DNA from: Lachnospiraceae bacterium UBA7050 | Lineage (GTDB): Bacteria > Bacillota > Clostridia > Lachnospirales > Lachnospiraceae | Length of the DNA: 64,000 nucleotides | Direction: 5' to 3' | Assembly (NCBI GenBank): GCA_002493905.1 | Contig: DLAJ01000017.1 | Span: forward strand, 1 to 64,000 | Shown: positions 1-8,867 of the stretch, one piece after another | Layout: each line of letters begins with the position of its first letter | Position numbering within the stretch: position 1 is the first letter of the stretch | Made by a program: the position numbers and the translations under genes | The notes under the pieces: model-generated | Database searches by the model: none | Told to the model about the DNA's origin: nothing | The model's input: the letters and a program-made list of their open reading frames with translations, nothing else

Positions 1-245
1 TTAAGAGGAAGTGTCAAACTCCTGCGCGCAGCGGTCTTTTTTTTATCGGACTGTTCAGATTTTGTTCATTGTGTTATACTCATTTTCTGCAAAAGTGTAC
101 ATGCCGGTATGCGGGCAATGAGTAGGATCAATCGTATCGGGTCTCTGGCGCAGCGACCAGTTATCTGTGTAAAACGACCGTTTATCGCTGCAAAAAATAC
201 AATACGCTGTTTTTGTGATATGCTTTTGAACATAGGGGAAGTGCG
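1..245. other. Leader region upstream of the LytTR gene
   Basis: No gene is supported here. A run of eight T at about 37-44 follows a short GC-rich palindrome and may be the tail of a terminator of a gene lying before the window. Several AT-rich hexamers (for example TATACT at 75-80) could be -10 elements for the LytTR gene, but none has a convincing -35 partner at the right distance. LytTR regulators usually autoregulate through paired direct repeats in this position; I could not identify such repeats with confidence. The long minus-strand frame covering this region is a shadow of the genes opposite. Confidence 0.3.
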
Positions 246-695
246 ATGAAAATATCTTTTTGGATTCATGAAAAATACGAGGAACCGGAAATTGTCATAT
301 GCAGTGCGCAGAAGACGAAGGAACTTGAAGAATTGAGGCAGACGATCTCTGACGCTGTTGATGAGAAGATTACGGTTTTTGATGAGCGGGATGCAGTAAG
401 AATCACGCTCAGTGAGATCATCCGTTTCTACACAGGAAAGCAGCGCGTGTATGCGCAGACGAAGGATAAGACGTATCTCGTGCATGCAAGGCTCTATGAA
501 CTGGAAGAAAGTTTGAAAAAACAATTCGTCAGGATTTCTAACTCTGAAATTGTCAATGTAAAAAAAATACGCCGGATGGATACGAGTATTTCGGGAACGA
601 TTCATATGTACCTGCATGCGGATATTGAGACGTATGTATCCAGACGTTATGTCAGCAGGATCAGGGACAGCTTGATGAAAAAAGAAGTTTACTGA
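246..695 (+). CDS. LytTR-type DNA-binding regulator
   Basis: Small (149 aa) transcription factor of the stand-alone LytTR kind. The N-terminal third (about residues 1-45) is a short variable region and residues about 45-145 form the LytTR DNA-binding domain. The typical strands are visible: the 'IIRFYTGKQRVYAQTKDKTYLV' region (52-73), then 'FVRISNSEIVNVKKIRRM' and a C-terminal 'SRRYVSRIRDSL'. There is no receiver domain. A GGGGAAG site lies just before the ATG. It heads a run with a DUF3021 membrane protein and an ABC-2 exporter. In Firmicutes, LytTR/DUF3021 pairs commonly sit together and control a neighbouring transporter, the membrane partner acting as an inhibitor of the regulator. That role is inferred from context. 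Confidence 0.85.
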   Translation: MKISFWIHEKYEEPEIVICSAQKTKELEELRQTISDAVDEKITVFDERDAVRITLSEIIRFYTGKQRVYAQTKDKTYLVHARLYELEESLKKQFVRISNSEIVNVKKIRRMDTSISGTIHMYLHADIETYVSRRYVSRIRDSLMKKEVY

Positions 696-768
696 CGAGA
701 TCATCAGATCATGGATTGTGCAAGCCGCGGATGTGACGGGCGGATGAAGGAAGGAGAAGACGGATTTC

Positions 769-1254
769 ATGTGGAAAAAAAGTGTAAGCCGCGGAGTTGT
801 CAGCTTTGCGCTCTGCGTGACGGTAAATATCCTTGTTTTAATGATAAAGACAATGAGCACGGTAAAAATGACGGGAGATGCGCAGGCAATGCCGGAGCTT
901 GTGCCGGAATACGCGGCGTTTTTTGACAACCCGTTTATGGCGCTGATGGTGCAGACGCTCCTCTGCGGTCTGATCGGCTTTGCGTTCGGCTGCTGTTCGG
1001 TCATTATGGAAATTGCCAAGTGGAGCATGGTCAGGCAGGCGGTTGTGCATTTCCTGCTGACGGCGTGTGTATGGGTCCCGGTCAGTATTTTCTGTTGGGG
1101 ACTGGGCAGATATCTGATTTCGTTTATCAGCGTTTTTCTGAGCATGGTTTTTACCTATACAGTCGTGTGGACATGCCAGATCATCATCTGCCGCAGGGAG
1201 GTCGCACGGATCAACGCACAGCTTATGCAGAGAGATAAGGTTTCCATTGATTAG
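769..1254 (+). CDS. DUF3021-family membrane protein, partner of LytTR regulator
   Basis: 161 aa integral membrane protein with four predicted helices at about residues 8-25, 57-80, 88-108 and 112-136, followed by a short charged cytoplasmic tail with 'ICRREVARINAQL'. This length and topology, and the position directly after a LytTR gene, fit the DUF3021 family. Members are thought to act as membrane-bound antagonists of the LytTR protein encoded beside them (established for related Gram-positive LytTR regulatory systems; inferred here). AAGGAG at 751-756 precedes the ATG with a slightly long spacer of 12. The gene is 73 bp after the regulator and about 100 bp before the ABC genes, so the four probably share transcription. 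Confidence 0.75.
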   Translation: MWKKSVSRGVVSFALCVTVNILVLMIKTMSTVKMTGDAQAMPELVPEYAAFFDNPFMALMVQTLLCGLIGFAFGCCSVIMEIAKWSMVRQAVVHFLLTACVWVPVSIFCWGLGRYLISFISVFLSMVFTYTVVWTCQIIICRREVARINAQLMQRDKVSID

Positions 1255-1351
1255 ATCATAGGGTGTCTTTATCACTGTCTGACTGCATGGGGCTAAAGAA
1301 AGATAATTGTATGGAAATCTGTGATATTGGAAAAGGAGGAGGGACGCAAAT

Positions 1352-2077
1352 ATGGAAAATGCGATAGAAGTGAAAGAATTTGTCAAGGATTTCGGTACCA
1401 AAAGGGCGGTGGATCACATTTCCCTGACGGTAAAAAGGGGTGAGCTGTTTTCACTGCTCGGCGTAAACGGCGCGGGCAAAACCACGACGATCCGTATGTT
1501 GTCGGGGCTCAGCAGACCGACGGGCGGGGATGCTTTCGTCATGGGACACAGTGTTGTAAAGGAACTTTCTGAAGTAAAAAAAGTCAGTAATCTTTCGCCG
1601 CAGGAGACGGCGGTTGCTCCGAATCTGACTGTGCGGGAAAATCTGATTTTGATCGCACGGATTTATGGGGCATCAAAAAAGGACGCATGGAAACGTGCGG
1701 ATATGCTGATCGGTCAGTGCGGCATGGAGGAAGTTGCAGGGAAAAAGGCGAAACTGCTGTCCGGGGGCTGGCAGCGGCGGCTGAGTATTGCGATGGCGCT
1801 GATCACACAGCCCGAAGTCCTTTATCTGGATGAGCCGACGCTGGGACTCGATGTACTTGCAAGACGGGAACTGTGGAAGGTGATCGAGAGCTTAAAGAAA
1901 AGCGTAACGATTGTGCTGACGACTCATTATATGGAGGAAGCCGAGGCGCTTTCAGATCACGTGGCGGTTATGATCAATGGCGTGATCGCGGCATATGGTA
2001 CCGTCGGGGAATTAAAGGCAGAAACGGGCACCGATACGCTGGAGGAAGCGTTTATTACAATTGCGGAGAAAGCGTAA
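1352..2077 (+). CDS. ABC transporter ATP-binding protein (ABC-2 exporter type)
   Basis: 241 aa nucleotide-binding subunit. Walker A GVNGAGKTT is at residues 37-45, the signature LSGGWQRR at 136-143, Walker B VLYLDEP at 156-162 and the switch His in 'TTHYMEEAE' near 192. It is slightly short compared with drug-export ATPases (about 300 aa), lacking the C-terminal extension. The start is set by a strong AAAGGAGGAGG site about 10 bases upstream. It is followed 41 bp later by its membrane partner. With the LytTR/DUF3021 genes upstream, it probably forms an inducible exporter for an unknown substrate such as a peptide, antibiotic or lipid-active compound. The substrate cannot be read from the sequence. 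Confidence 0.9.
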   Translation: MENAIEVKEFVKDFGTKRAVDHISLTVKRGELFSLLGVNGAGKTTTIRMLSGLSRPTGGDAFVMGHSVVKELSEVKKVSNLSPQETAVAPNLTVRENLILIARIYGASKKDAWKRADMLIGQCGMEEVAGKKAKLLSGGWQRRLSIAMALITQPEVLYLDEPTLGLDVLARRELWKVIESLKKSVTIVLTTHYMEEAEALSDHVAVMINGVIAAYGTVGELKAETGTDTLEEAFITIAEKA

Positions 2078-2118
2078 AAAGCACGAAGTGATACGTCAGG
2101 AAATGAGGAGGATAGAAG

Positions 2119-2880
2119 ATGAGGACGATTGTTTTTTCAGGAAGGAATGCGAAAGAATTACTGCGTGATCCGATCAGTTATCTGTTTTGTTTAGGCTTTC
2201 CGTTAGTTATGCTTCTGATCATGACGGTTCTGAATGAGAATATTCCGGCACAGGCGAATATGGTAATCTTTCGGATTGATTACTTATCAAGCGGGATTGC
2301 CGTGTTCGGATTGACGTTCGTGATGCTGTTTACCTGTTTACAGATTGCAAAGGACAGAGGAAGCGCGTTTTTGATGCGCCTGTACGCGTCGCCGATGAAG
2401 GCGTCAGAATTTATAGGCGGCTATATTCTGCCGCTTCTGGTAATTGCTGTTTTACAGAGCGTGATCACTTATGCGGCCTCTGTGGTCATCGGCACGGTTA
2501 CCGGAATTTCGTTTGAGATCAGCGGACTGCTTCTGGCAATGGCGGTGCTGATTCCGGCGGACCTGCTATTTATTGGATTTGGTTTGTTGTTTGGAACGGT
2601 TTTCAACGAAAAAGCGGCTCCGGGATTATGCTCAGTGATCATTTCCTTATCCGCGATTCTGGGCGGCATCTGGATGGATGTCGGGGCTTTAAGCGGCGGA
2701 CTGAAAAACATTTGCGAAGTGCTTCCGTTTTATCATATTGTGGAGGCGGCGAGAGGAGCCGTGAGAGGGAATCTGGACGGAATCGCGGGTCATATGGCGG
2801 TTGTCGGAGTGTATACAGTCGTTGTATTTGCGTTAGCTATATTTGTTTTTTCAAGAAAAAGACAGCAGGATCTGCGGTAG
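2119..2880 (+). CDS. ABC-2 type transporter permease
   Basis: 253 aa membrane subunit with about six helices: near residues 20-38, 55-78, 98-125, 133-158, 167-190 and 224-245. The layout, one short cytoplasmic start then six spans with the loop 'KDRGSAFLMRLYASPMKASEF' between spans 2 and 3, is typical of ABC-2 permeases. It pairs with the ATPase immediately upstream and would work as a dimer with it in the cytoplasmic membrane. A GAGGAGG-like site is found before the ATG. No separate promoter is seen. Confidence 0.85.
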   Translation: MRTIVFSGRNAKELLRDPISYLFCLGFPLVMLLIMTVLNENIPAQANMVIFRIDYLSSGIAVFGLTFVMLFTCLQIAKDRGSAFLMRLYASPMKASEFIGGYILPLLVIAVLQSVITYAASVVIGTVTGISFEISGLLLAMAVLIPADLLFIGFGLLFGTVFNEKAAPGLCSVIISLSAILGGIWMDVGALSGGLKNICEVLPFYHIVEAARGAVRGNLDGIAGHMAVVGVYTVVVFALAIFVFSRKRQQDLR

Positions 2881-2957
2881 TCATGATAGGAACCGGCTGA
2901 CAGGGCAGGGTCAGTGACAGGAAAAGCGTATGTGTGCTGATGATACAGGACGGGCGT

Positions 2958-3908
2958 TTAGAAAAGTCCGAGCATCTTCAGCAGATACAGCCATCCCGTG
3001 AGTGTAAAGGCGGAGAGCAGTGTTGTCATCATGACGACACCGGAAGATAATGTCCCGTCGTGCCCCATGCTTTTGGCCATGATAAAGCAGCTTACGGTAG
3101 TCGGGGAGCCGAGCATGACCAGAATCGAGATGAGTCTGTCGCCGCGGAAACCCAGATGCACGGCGGCAGGAAGGAATAGCGCACAGAACAGGACGAGCTT
3201 AAAAAACGTGGCGGCAATGGTTGGTTTCAGCATGGTGACAGCCTGTTTTAAGTGGAAGCTTGCGCCCATTGCCATTAATCCGAGCGGTGTGGCAAGATTG
3301 GCAAGATAACGGACTGTTTTGGAGAGGATGACGGGCTGCGGGATGCGGCATGCCGACCAGACCAGACCGGCAAGGATGCCGAGGATGATCGGATTTGTCA
3401 GGATGCCGATGCATGTCTGCCGGATGAGCGCGCTCCGCGCGCCCTTTGCAGGGCGGTCCGTACGCGTGCATTCAAGCAGGACGACAGCCATGACATTATA
3501 GAGCGGAACCGAACCGATGATCATCATGGGCGCAATACCGGCGCTGCCATAAATATTCTGAATAAAACTGATGCCTAAAAGTGCGGCACTGGAGCGAAAA
3601 GAAGCCTGCGTGAATTCGCCGCGGGCTTCTTTATTTTTTATGAAAAGCGAGCATGCACCGCTGAAGATCACGCAGATGACCGTGACGAGAAAGCAGAACA
3701 GGACAAAGTGCCCGTCCCAGATTGCCGAAAAATCCTGTGTGGACAGCTCCTGAAACAAAAGCACGGGCAGGGCAATCTTAAAAACGAACGCATTCATGGC
3801 GCCGACGAAATCTTCTTTGAAAATACCGATGGTGCGGAAGAAAAGACCAAGCAGCATCAGCAGGAATACGGGGATGGTTGCATTGAGACAAAAAATCAGA
3901 TTTTCCAT
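2958..3908 (-). CDS. AEC family (auxin efflux carrier-like) transporter
   Basis: 316 aa polytopic membrane protein with ten hydrophobic segments arranged as two five-helix halves, the usual AEC/BART fold. It starts 'MENLIFCLNATIPVFLLMLLG', a typical AEC N-terminus with a conserved Asn-Pro region in the first helix. Bacterial relatives move small organic acids such as malate, malonate or lactate; the substrate here is not determinable. The gene is convergent with the ABC exporter (78 bp gap) and divergent from the AT-rich secreted-protein gene. AGGAGGC-like sequence lies upstream of the start on the minus strand. Confidence 0.85.
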   Translation of the reverse strand: MENLIFCLNATIPVFLLMLLGLFFRTIGIFKEDFVGAMNAFVFKIALPVLLFQELSTQDFSAIWDGHFVLFCFLVTVICVIFSGACSLFIKNKEARGEFTQASFRSSAALLGISFIQNIYGSAGIAPMMIIGSVPLYNVMAVVLLECTRTDRPAKGARSALIRQTCIGILTNPIILGILAGLVWSACRIPQPVILSKTVRYLANLATPLGLMAMGASFHLKQAVTMLKPTIAATFFKLVLFCALFLPAAVHLGFRGDRLISILVMLGSPTTVSCFIMAKSMGHDGTLSSGVVMMTTLLSAFTLTGWLYLLKMLGLF

Positions 3909-4018
3909 TGGATTACGCCTCCTGTGGCGGGCGGCTGCCGGCCGCCCATTTGCGAGTGTAGCACGTCAGGGGGGATTGTCAAGAGGAAAGGCATATATAA
4001 ATTTGTTTTACAGGCGTC

Positions 4019-4046
4019 TTGACAAAACTACACTAAATGTTATAAT
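4019..4046 (+). promoter_or_regulatory. Promoter of the secreted C39-like gene
   Basis: TTGACA at 4019-4024 and TATAAT at 4041-4046 are both perfect consensus with a 16-base spacer. Transcription would begin near 4053, giving a leader of about 65 bases before the AGGAGG site and the ATG at 4117. This is one of the strongest housekeeping-type promoters in the window. Confidence 0.75.
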
Positions 4047-4116
4047 TATTTACGTAGGACAGCCTGTAGATCAATTTATTGGAGCAGAATTTTAAGAAGC
4101 AAAAGGAGGGATTTCT

Positions 4117-5163
4117 ATGAGAAAAACGGAGCGCAGGATAACACTGATAATGACACTTGCAATACTGTTTCTTCAATGTTTGCCAGTGAGAGCTTCTCAA
4201 GCACAGTTAATGACAACAGAAAAAGAAGAACAATTATCAGAGGTGCTTTTTGGAGTTGAGTTACAAAAAGATTTGCTTGGATTGGAGAAGGTTGATTTTT
4301 CACAGCTATTTATTTGCACTCCGGTCAACACATATTGTTTCATAGACAATCGATTTGTAGAGGATGTGAATCTATATCCTATTATGTATAAAGGAGAAAC
4401 GGTGTTTTTTGCGTTAGAGAATTGTGGAGGTTTTCAAATTACAACAGCAATGGTTGATGTGCTGAACGAATATATTGTTGGAGGTATGGATTTTTGTCTG
4501 GTTTATGATCGAAATGCCTGTTATTTGTATATAGAAGGAAGTTTTTCAAAGCTGATGACATCGGAAGTCCCTATAGAGAATCGTGATATTTTAGATGTAG
4601 AGGATGGTGTGTCAGATAATAATGAATTAGAGACTTTGAGACAAAATAATGCATTGCCCTTAGATTATGATCGGAGAGTTGAAAGGGCAGAGACATATAT
4701 TGGATGTAATGTTGCATATGTAAAGCAGGAGCCGGGAACAGATATTTGTTGGGCTGCAGCAGTTGCCTGTATTGTCAATTATAAGACAAAATCAAGCTTG
4801 ACCGCAACGGATGTTGTTTTGGATTATGGAACTGGTTCATCGGGACTAAAGGATGTATTTATTCCGTCTGTATTTGAAAAATATGGATTGAGCTACAGCT
4901 TTCGGGAAGCGGCCCCGTCTAATAATGTTATCAGTAATAATCTTAGACAGGATTATCCTGTTTACGGGAGTTTCATTGTAAATGCGAGCAGCAGACATTC
5001 AACTGTGATTTATGGAATCAATGTGGTAGGCGGATATATTTATATTATGGATCCATTGATCGGTTTTACTTCAGCAACTATGCAAAATGGAAAATATGCC
5101 TATGTAAACCCTACAAATCTGAGTGTATTAACATTAGATCGTGCAGTCTGTCATAGTTGGTAG
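4117..5163 (+). CDS. Secreted papain-like (C39-type) cysteine peptidase-like protein
   Basis: 348 aa protein with a signal peptide (charged start, hydrophobic core about residues 9-22, cleavage likely after VRAS near 27). Residues about 30-190 are an unrecognised N-terminal region that may act as a prodomain. The C-terminal 160 residues hold a papain-fold peptidase signature: the nucleophile Cys211 in 'DICWAAAVACIVNY', His294 in 'SRHSTVIYG' and Asp312 in 'YIMDPLIG'. This arrangement resembles C39-like/staphopain-like peptidases. The gene is clearly richer in A+T than its neighbours, has its own perfect promoter and is followed 11 bp later by another exported protein. This suggests horizontal acquisition and possibly a secreted effector or bacteriocin-related protease. 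The function is inferred. Confidence 0.6.
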   Translation: MRKTERRITLIMTLAILFLQCLPVRASQAQLMTTEKEEQLSEVLFGVELQKDLLGLEKVDFSQLFICTPVNTYCFIDNRFVEDVNLYPIMYKGETVFFALENCGGFQITTAMVDVLNEYIVGGMDFCLVYDRNACYLYIEGSFSKLMTSEVPIENRDILDVEDGVSDNNELETLRQNNALPLDYDRRVERAETYIGCNVAYVKQEPGTDICWAAAVACIVNYKTKSSLTATDVVLDYGTGSSGLKDVFIPSVFEKYGLSYSFREAAPSNNVISNNLRQDYPVYGSFIVNASSRHSTVIYGINVVGGYIYIMDPLIGFTSATMQNGKYAYVNPTNLSVLTLDRAVCHSW

Positions 5164-5174
5164 GGAGGGCTTTT

Positions 5175-5672
5175 ATGAAAAAGTGGACCTTATCCATGAA
5201 AGTCAGTGCAGTTGCCGCCCTTGCTTTTTTGGCCCTGATCGGTTCTGTTTTTGCGGGAAAATTGTCGGAAAAATATCGGGCAGGGCGTATATTGAAAAAC
5301 CTGCATATCGAGGAAATCGAATCCATTTCAGTGATGGATTTTGGTAAAGAAGTAGTGATAACAAAAGCGGAGGCAGAGCGTTTCATCGAGTATGCAAATC
5401 GAATCAGACTTCACGGAATGGGACAAAAAATGAATGGTTATGGAAGCAGATGGATGTTTAAGGTTCGCTTCAAAGACCAAACGATCCTGAGGTTTGGTCT
5501 TTATGTGGACAGCTGTTTTATCAATAATATAGATCAAGGCTATCAGATCAATCAAAAACTGTTTGATGAGATTATTCAATTTTACATGGAACTGCAGGCA
5601 CGCTATCTGGACAAGAGAACTAGCTTCAGTTATAAAAAATGCCGCATACATCAGTTGACAAATTCACCGTGA
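5175..5672 (+). CDS. Small membrane-anchored protein of unknown function
   Basis: 165 aa. A hydrophobic segment at about residues 8-27 is followed by '[10 protein letters not shown]', so it is a signal anchor or uncleaved signal. The remaining 135 residues are soluble, mixed alpha/beta, and probably outside the cell. I do not recognise the family. The start at 5175 is chosen over the in-frame ATG at 5157 because GGGAGGG (5163-5169) sits 5 bases before it and 5157 lies inside the preceding gene. It follows the C39-like gene by 11 bp and is probably cotranscribed, so it may be an immunity or chaperone partner of that protein. That pairing is an inference from position only. Its last codons overlap the leuS promoter. 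Confidence 0.6.
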   Translation: MKKWTLSMKVSAVAALAFLALIGSVFAGKLSEKYRAGRILKNLHIEEIESISVMDFGKEVVITKAEAERFIEYANRIRLHGMGQKMNGYGSRWMFKVRFKDQTILRFGLYVDSCFINNIDQGYQINQKLFDEIIQFYMELQARYLDKRTSFSYKKCRIHQLTNSP

Positions 5673-5682
5673 ATGGTAAAAT
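5655..5682 (+). promoter_or_regulatory. leuS promoter
   Basis: TTGACA (5655-5660), a 16-base spacer and TAAAAT (5677-5682). Transcription would start near 5690, between this site and the GGAGG ribosome site at 5704-5708. It rules out the in-frame ATG codons at 5639 and 5681 as leuS starts. No T-box leader fits in the space. Confidence 0.65.
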
Positions 5683-5713
5683 GTTGACAGATATTTACAA
5701 GTCGGAGGCAGAA

Positions 5714-8122
5714 ATGGCAGAATTATATAATCACAAAGTAGTGGAAAAGAAATGGCAGAAAATATGGGATGACGAGCAGGCGTTTGCAGCCACGGAAGAT
5801 TACTCCAAGCCGAAGTATTATGCGCTTGTCGAGTTTCCGTACCCGTCAGGACAGGGGCTGCATGTCGGACATCCGCGCCCGTATACGGCAATGGACATTG
5901 TTGCCCGCAAAAGAAGAATGCAGGGCTATAATGTACTGTTTCCGATGGGATGGGACGCATTTGGCCTGCCGACTGAGAACTATGCGATCAAAAACCGGAT
6001 TCATCCGAAGATCGTGACCCGGAACAATGTCGAGCGTTTTAAGAGCCAGCTCCATGCGATCGGCTATTCGTTTGACTGGAACCGTGAAGTTAATACAACC
6101 GACCCTGCATATTATCACTGGACCCAGTGGATTTTTTTGCAGTTATTCAAAAAGGGACTTGCCTATAAGACAGAGATGCCGATCAACTGGTGTACCTCCT
6201 GTAAGGTAGGCCTTGCAAACGAGGAAGTTGTCAACGGTGTCTGTGAGCGCTGCGGCGCGCCTGTTGTCCGTAAGGCACAGAGCCAGTGGATGTTAAAAAT
6301 TACCGATTATGCACAGAAGCTTCTGGACGGGCTTGATGATGTGGACTATATTGAGCGCGTGAAAGTTTCCCAGAAAAACTGGATTGGCAGGTCAACTGGT
6401 GCGGAAGTGGATTTTTCCATAAAAGGAAAAGAAGATAAGCTGCGCATTTATACAACGCGCTGCGATACGCTGTTTGGTGCGACCTATATGGTTCTCTCAC
6501 CCGAACATCCGCTGATCGATAAATATAAAGAGGAATTGACAAACTGGGACGAGATTGCCGCATATCGTGAGGCAGCGGCGAGAAAGTCCGATTTTGAGCG
6601 TGCGGAGCTTGCAAAAGAAAAGACGGGTGTGGAGATACAGGGATTAAAGGCGGTCAATCCTGTAAACGGGGTTGAGATACCGATCTGGATTTCTGATTAT
6701 GTGCTGATGAGCTATGGAACCGGCGCGATCATGGCGGTTCCGGCACATGATGAACGTGACTGGGAGTTCGCAAAAAAATTCGGGCTTCCGATCATTGAAG
6801 TTGTCGCGGGCGGAAAAGATGTGCAGGAGGAAGTGTTCACGGATGTTGCGACAGGGCGGCTTGTGAATTCCGGGTTCCTGAACGGGTTGGAAGTTTCCGA
6901 AGCGAAAGAAAAAATGATCGCCTTTTTGGAAGAAAAGGGAATCGGAAACGCAAAAGTGAATTATAAGCTGCGCGACTGGGTATTCTCCAGACAGCGTTAC
7001 TGGGGCGAGCCGATTCCGATTGTGAACTGTGAAAAATGCGGTTATGTACCGCTTGATGAGAGCGAGCTGCCGCTGCTGCTGCCGGAAGTTGACAGTTATA
7101 TGCCGACTGATAACGGCGAATCGCCGATTGCGGCAATGACTGATTGGGTCAATACTACATGTCCATGCTGTGGAGGTCCTGCAAAACGAGAGACGGACAC
7201 CATGCCTCAGTGGGCGGGCTCATCATGGTATTTTATCCGCTATACCGACCCAAAGAACGACAAGGCGCTTGCGAGCAAAGAAGCAATGGCGTACTGGCTT
7301 CCCGTCGATTGGTATAACGGGGGCATGGAGCACACGACGCTTCATCTGCTTTATTCCAGATTCTGGCACCGGTTTTTATATGATGAGAAAATTGTTCCCT
7401 GCAAGGAGCCTTATAAAAAGAGAACTTCGCACGGCATGATTCTTGGAGAGAACGGTGAAAAGATGAGTAAGTCCCGCGGCAATGTCGTCAATCCGGATGA
7501 TATTGTGCGCGATTACGGCGCGGATACGCTGAGGACGTATGAAATGTTCATCGGCGCGTTTGAATTGAGTGCCTGCTGGTCGGAGGACGGCGTGAAAGGC
7601 TGCCGGAGATTTCTTGAACGCGTATGGAAGCTTCAGGATATCGTAAACGGTCAGGAGGGATATTCTCCGGACCTTGAGACGAAAATGCATCAGACGATCA
7701 AGAAAGTCAGCATGGATTTCGAGAGCTTAAAATATAATACGGCAATTGCCGCGATGATGGCATTGATCAATGAATTTTATAAGAAAGGCTCTGTAACCAA
7801 AGGTGAGTTCAAGACGCTTCTGACGCTCTTAAATCCGGTTGCGCCTCATATTACGGAAGAGCTTTGGGAAAGAAAAGGATACGGCGGCAGGCTGTATCAG
7901 GCGCCATGGCCCGAGTATGATGAGAAAAAAACCGAGGAATCCACGGTCGAGATCGCGCTTCAGATTAATGGAAAGACCAAAGCGACGCTTGCAATTGCGA
8001 AGGATGAAGCAAAAGATGATGTAATCGGAAAAGCGCGTGAGGCGCTGGCAGACAAATTGACCGGTACGGTCGTGAAGGAAATTTATGTGCCGGGCAGGAT
8101 CGTTAATATTGTAATGAAATGA
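5714..8122 (+). CDS. leuS: Leucyl-tRNA synthetase
   Basis: Cytoplasmic class I synthetase that charges tRNA-Leu. From the chosen ATG it is 802 aa, matching the usual bacterial length of about 805. The HIGH motif appears as HVGH at residues 50-53 and KMSKS at about 582-586. In between are the editing (CP1) domain, with '[19 protein letters not shown]', and a zinc-binding-like pair of CxxC motifs (CEKC..., CPCCGG) as in bacterial LeuRS. The C-terminal end has the anticodon-binding and tail domains ('[17 protein letters not shown]'). The start is fixed by GGAGG at 5704-5708 and by the promoter just upstream. The gene appears to be monocistronic, ending at a terminator near 8213-8253. Confidence 0.97.
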   Translation: MAELYNHKVVEKKWQKIWDDEQAFAATEDYSKPKYYALVEFPYPSGQGLHVGHPRPYTAMDIVARKRRMQGYNVLFPMGWDAFGLPTENYAIKNRIHPKIVTRNNVERFKSQLHAIGYSFDWNREVNTTDPAYYHWTQWIFLQLFKKGLAYKTEMPINWCTSCKVGLANEEVVNGVCERCGAPVVRKAQSQWMLKITDYAQKLLDGLDDVDYIERVKVSQKNWIGRSTGAEVDFSIKGKEDKLRIYTTRCDTLFGATYMVLSPEHPLIDKYKEELTNWDEIAAYREAAARKSDFERAELAKEKTGVEIQGLKAVNPVNGVEIPIWISDYVLMSYGTGAIMAVPAHDERDWEFAKKFGLPIIEVVAGGKDVQEEVFTDVATGRLVNSGFLNGLEVSEAKEKMIAFLEEKGIGNAKVNYKLRDWVFSRQRYWGEPIPIVNCEKCGYVPLDESELPLLLPEVDSYMPTDNGESPIAAMTDWVNTTCPCCGGPAKRETDTMPQWAGSSWYFIRYTDPKNDKALASKEAMAYWLPVDWYNGGMEHTTLHLLYSRFWHRFLYDEKIVPCKEPYKKRTSHGMILGENGEKMSKSRGNVVNPDDIVRDYGADTLRTYEMFIGAFELSACWSEDGVKGCRRFLERVWKLQDIVNGQEGYSPDLETKMHQTIKKVSMDFESLKYNTAIAAMMALINEFYKKGSVTKGEFKTLLTLLNPVAPHITEELWERKGYGGRLYQAPWPEYDEKKTEESTVEIALQINGKTKATLAIAKDEAKDDVIGKAREALADKLTGTVVKEIYVPGRIVNIVMK

Positions 8123-8144
8123 TGTCTGCTGTCAAAAGAGTGAA

Positions 8145-8185
8145 GCTTCGTAACAGTTCAGCCGAAGGCTGAACTGTTACGAAGC
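8145..8185. repeat. Perfect 19-bp inverted repeat downstream of leuS
   Basis: GCTTCGTAACAGTTCAGCC at 8145-8163, loop GAA, then its exact reverse complement at 8167-8185. No T-run follows, so it is not a standard terminator. The perfect symmetry with a 3-base loop resembles dispersed palindromic elements of low-GC Firmicutes genomes. A second, ordinary terminator lies 30 bases further on. Confidence 0.8.
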
Positions 8186-8212
8186 GGCAGACCGTGCGCT
8201 TATTTACGAAAG

Positions 8213-8253
8213 CCTCTTATGACGGATTCTGATATCCGGCTTAAGAGGTTTTT
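8213..8253 (+). terminator. Likely leuS terminator
   Basis: Stem CCTCTTA (8213-8219) with TAAGAGG (8242-8248), an inner stem CGGAT/ATCCG, and a T-run at 8249-8253. The position 90 bases after leuS and the T-run fit a rho-independent terminator. Confidence 0.6.
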
Positions 8254-8428
8254 CAGTCAGATGACCGTATGAATACAGGCAAAAATGTCAGGCAAATACA
8301 CAGGAAAAGATGCTGGTAAAGCGCGGGCAAAGATACAAAACAAAGTTGTCAGACAAAATTGTCAGGAAAAAATGCCGGGCAAAAAGCAAAACGCCGGAGT
8401 GCTGCGGCGGCAGAAGGAGCGTGCATAT
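8254..8428 (+). other. Gly/Lys-rich open stretch before the FlhB-C-like gene
   Basis: An open frame from 8285 reads into the next gene, but its codons give a low-complexity Gly-Lys sequence built from repeated GTCAGGCAAA-like units (near 8287, 8347 and 8358). There is no good ribosome site before 8285, whereas the internal ATG at 8429 has one. I treat this stretch as untranslated or decayed sequence. Confidence 0.4.
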
Positions 8429-8731
8429 ATGGCAATGGAAAAAAAGAAGCAGAAAACCGCAATTGCTTTAGAGTATAATCCTGAGGAAGAAGCGCCGAAG
8501 ATCATAGCAACGGGCAAGGGAAGGGTTGCGGAGAAGATCATCGAGACGGCAAAAGAAGCGGATGTACCGATCCATGAGGATTCCAAGCTTGCGGATACGC
8601 TGTCCAAATTGGAGATTGGTGAGATGATTCCGCCCGAGCTTTATGAAGTCGTGGCTGAGATTCTCGTGTTTGTTGATGCAATGGATAAGATCAAGGCAAA
8701 GATGGAAAAGAGCGGGAAACCAATATCGTAA
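8429..8731 (+). CDS. Small FlhB C-terminal-domain-like protein (YlqH type)
   Basis: 100 aa soluble protein matching only the C-terminal cytoplasmic domain of FlhB/EscU export-switch proteins, without the membrane part. The conserved features are 'AIALEYNPEEEAPKIIATGKG' (family: ALKY-P....P.v.AkG.g), 'IIETAKEADVPIHED' and 'IPPELYEVVAEILVFV'. The NPTH autocleavage motif of true FlhB is absent. Stand-alone copies such as B. subtilis YlqH occur near yraN and rnhB in many Firmicutes, as here next to yraN. Their role is unclear. The start is set by AAGGAG at 8414-8419, 9 bases before the ATG. Confidence 0.8.
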   Translation: MAMEKKKQKTAIALEYNPEEEAPKIIATGKGRVAEKIIETAKEADVPIHEDSKLADTLSKLEIGEMIPPELYEVVAEILVFVDAMDKIKAKMEKSGKPIS

Positions 8732-8762
8732 ACCCATTCAGGGGAGATTGGATTTACGCCGG

Positions 8763-8867
8763 ATGGCAGAAGTGTAAATGAAAAGGGAATACTCAATGGC
8801 AGGGAGCGTGAATGGAGAGGGAAATATTAGATGGCAGGAAGTGTAGATGAAGAAAGGGAATACTTTG
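8763..8867 (+). repeat. Three imperfect tandem copies of a ~34-bp unit at the yraN start
   Basis: Units begin at 8763, 8796 and 8831, each reading roughly ATGGCAGRRAGYGTRAATG then purine-rich GGGAATAYT. The third unit contains the ribosome site and the first codons of yraN. The copies differ by substitutions and 1-2 base indels, so the duplication is not recent. Confidence 0.7.

Noticed and set aside
66..1145. Long minus-strand frame opposite the LytTR and DUF3021 genes
   Set aside because: Its codons mirror two plus-strand genes with recognisable families and ribosome sites; no family features on the minus strand.
5639..5713. Upstream in-frame ATG codons of leuS
   Set aside because: They lie in or before the promoter's -10 region; the internal ATG 5714 has GGAGG and gives the usual family length.
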